Below, in pieces: positions 62,549 through 64,000 of a DNA stretch of 64,000 nucleotides. A program made the translations under genes and the position numbers. How positions within the stretch are numbered: the first letter of the stretch is position 1; every line of letters begins with the position of its first letter. The DNA comes from Legionella steigerwaltii (GTDB taxonomy: Bacteria; Pseudomonadota; Gammaproteobacteria; Legionellales; Legionellaceae): contig NZ_LNYZ01000014.1 in the NCBI RefSeq assembly GCF_001468065.1, positions 1 through 64,000 of the forward strand. The letters are read 5' to 3'. The notes under the pieces are model-generated. The model had not been told where the DNA came from. It did not search any database and saw nothing but the letters and a program-made list of their open reading frames with translations.

Positions 62549-63949
62549 CTATAAATGTTCCGCAGCATAAAATGCAAGTCTTGAGCGTTCCCCACGTGTT
62601 AGGCTCATATGGGCGCTATGTTCCCAGTGTTTAAAGCGATCAACTGCAAAAGTTAACCCTGAAGTCGTTTCACTCAAATATGGGGTATCTATTTGTTTGA
62701 TATCACCAAGACAAATAATTTTAGATCCAGGGCCTGCACGTGTAACCAAAGTCTTTATTTGTTTTGGGGTTAAGTTTTGAGCCTCATCAATGATGATGTA
62801 ACGATTTAAAAAGGTGCGGCCACGCATGAAGTTCAAAGAACGGATTTTAATTTTATTTTGCAATAAGTCTTGCGTTGCGCCACGTCCAAAAGTACCACCC
62901 ACTTGTGAACTGTGTAGAACCTCTAAGTTATCCATTAACGCGCCCATCCACGGGGTCATTTTTTCTTCTTCAGTTCCTGGAAGGAACCCAATGTCTTCGC
63001 CTACAGGGATCGTCACACGGGTCATTAAAATCTCTGAGTAACGGTTTTGATCCAAGACTTGGGTTAACCCTGCAGCAATTGTGAGTAATGTTTTTCCTGT
63101 TCCTGCAGGACCTTGTAGGCTGACAAAATCGATATCCGGATCCATAAGCAGGTTTAGGGAGAAGTTTTGTTCACGATTTTTAGCATGAATTCCCCATACA
63201 GAATGTTTTGTATAATCACGGACTAACTGAATTACTGCATGATCACTTTCCAAATTTTTCACGATGGCTTGGAACTGATCATCTTCGGTGCTGATGCAAT
63301 CATTGGGGTTCCATTGATTGATTAATGGCCCCATTACTTTATAAAAGGTTTTGCCGCTTTCTTGCCATGACTCCATATCTTTAGCATGGGTATCCCAGAA
63401 ATTATTATCCAGAATGTGTAAGCCTCTGTGCAACAGATTGACATCATCAAGTACCTGATCACTGTAATAATCTTCTGCAAGAATTCCTAGTATTCCAGCT
63501 TTAATACGCAAGTTAATGTCTTTTGACACAATAATTACTTGCTTTTTCCCCGCATGTTTTTTTTGTAAACCCAAAGCAGTAGCAAGAATTGTATTGTCTA
63601 CTTTATGTCCGGGAAGAGTCGATGGGACAACCTGGTCGAATTCATCCGTTTGAAAAAATAACTTTCCGCTGCACTTTTTTTTATCTGAGTGTAAATAATT
63701 GGGTATTTCCAATCCGGAGACAATTTGTTCATGAGAGGAATTACTCATGAGCTCCACCAACATTCGGTTGGTTTGGCGCACGTTACGTGCTACTTCTGAT
63801 GTACCCATTTTATGATTGTCTAATTCTTCCAGCACAACCATTGGCAAATAGATATCATGCTCTTCAAAATGATAGATGGCTGTAGGATCATGCATTAAAA
63901 TATTGGTATCAAGTACAAACAGTTTCCGACGGGTATTGCTATTATCCAT
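62549..63949 (-). CDS. PhoH family ATPase with N-terminal PIN domain
   Basis: 466 residues: PIN nuclease domain (LFVLDTNILMHDPTAIYHF at residues 10-28, Asp residues further on), then a PhoH P-loop ATPase (GPAGTGKTLL near residue 283; IIDEAQNLTPKQIKTLVTR near 388). PhoH2-type PIN-ATPases act on RNA as helicase/RNases. Normal length for the PIN-PhoH fusion. Single leftward gene. Confidence 0.92.
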   Translation of the reverse strand: MDNSNTRRKLFVLDTNILMHDPTAIYHFEEHDIYLPMVVLEELDNHKMGTSEVARNVRQTNRMLVELMSNSSHEQIVSGLEIPNYLHSDKKKCSGKLFFQTDEFDQVVPSTLPGHKVDNTILATALGLQKKHAGKKQVIIVSKDINLRIKAGILGILAEDYYSDQVLDDVNLLHRGLHILDNNFWDTHAKDMESWQESGKTFYKVMGPLINQWNPNDCISTEDDQFQAIVKNLESDHAVIQLVRDYTKHSVWGIHAKNREQNFSLNLLMDPDIDFVSLQGPAGTGKTLLTIAAGLTQVLDQNRYSEILMTRVTIPVGEDIGFLPGTEEEKMTPWMGALMDNLEVLHSSQVGGTFGRGATQDLLQNKIKIRSLNFMRGRTFLNRYIIIDEAQNLTPKQIKTLVTRAGPGSKIICLGDIKQIDTPYLSETTSGLTFAVDRFKHWEHSAHMSLTRGERSRLAFYAAEHL

Positions 63950-63977
63950 AAAAAATTCACCTTGTGATTAAAAACAT

Positions 63978-64000
63978 GTAGCCTGGGTGAGGGCGTAGCC
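63978..64000. repeat. Interspersed palindrome, copy 15, cut by window end
   Basis: GTAGCCTGGGTGAGGGCGTA begins the left arm upstream of phoH; the rest is outside the window. Confidence 0.8.

Overview
The window looks like a chromosomal segment of a Legionella species. It has low-to-moderate GC and dense, short-spaced operons. It carries a Legionella-type major outer membrane protein homologue, a gammaproteobacterial housekeeping set, and several unrecognised proteins with membrane, coiled-coil and acidic-tail layouts like those of Dot/Icm-era Legionella proteins. The genus call is inference from gene content. No rRNA, tRNA, CRISPR array or intact insertion sequence was seen.

Layout. 0.2-7.6 kb: DUF1841 protein, a LysE-type exporter, then a respiratory cluster (tetraheme cytochrome c, coxB with a fused cytochrome c domain, coxA, cox11, coxC). 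7.9-10 kb: a small AT-rich accessory cassette with an HxlR regulator, a GRDP-like protein, a 29-codon Cys-containing peptide gene and a divergent methyltransferase. This is the best candidate in the window for an undescribed system, possibly a RiPP-like peptide pathway. 10.1-14.5 kb: parB, parA, rsmG, mnmG, an origin-proximal type cluster. 14.8-16 kb: an effector-like membrane/coiled-coil protein. 16-23 kb: a full moxR-DUF58-DUF4381-batA-batB-batC-batD operon, with batC carrying a large 15-bp VNTR. 23.3-33.2 kb: HEPN-like protein, Dus, O-antigen-ligase-like/TPR protein, MOMP-like porin, pteridine reductase, MidA-type methyltransferase, a PTPS-like protein without the usual catalytic Cys, priA and a thioesterase. 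33.3-38 kb: thyA-lgt-ptsP-rppH. 38.3-47.4 kb: asparaginase, effector-like proteins, glmU, a duplicated VUT/YhhQ-like membrane protein, an SLC13/ArsB-type permease and a YiiX-type hydrolase. 47.5-54 kb: nth, rsxB-like, metG, queC, manC. 54.4-61 kb: a large effector-like protein, RNase T2, a DUF2807 lipoprotein, an esterase and a repeat-containing acidic protein. 61.2-64 kb: guaC and a PhoH/PIN ATPase.

Repeats are unusually prominent. At least 16 copies or fragments of one interspersed palindrome (arms beginning GTAGCCTGGGTG) sit almost exclusively between genes. A second family of about 115-140 bp hairpins has three copies. There are also CCTCTCCC-type hairpins, a perfect 29-bp inverted repeat and a diverged relic of the guaC 3' end. 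Together they suggest frequent recombination in intergenic DNA around a conserved housekeeping backbone.
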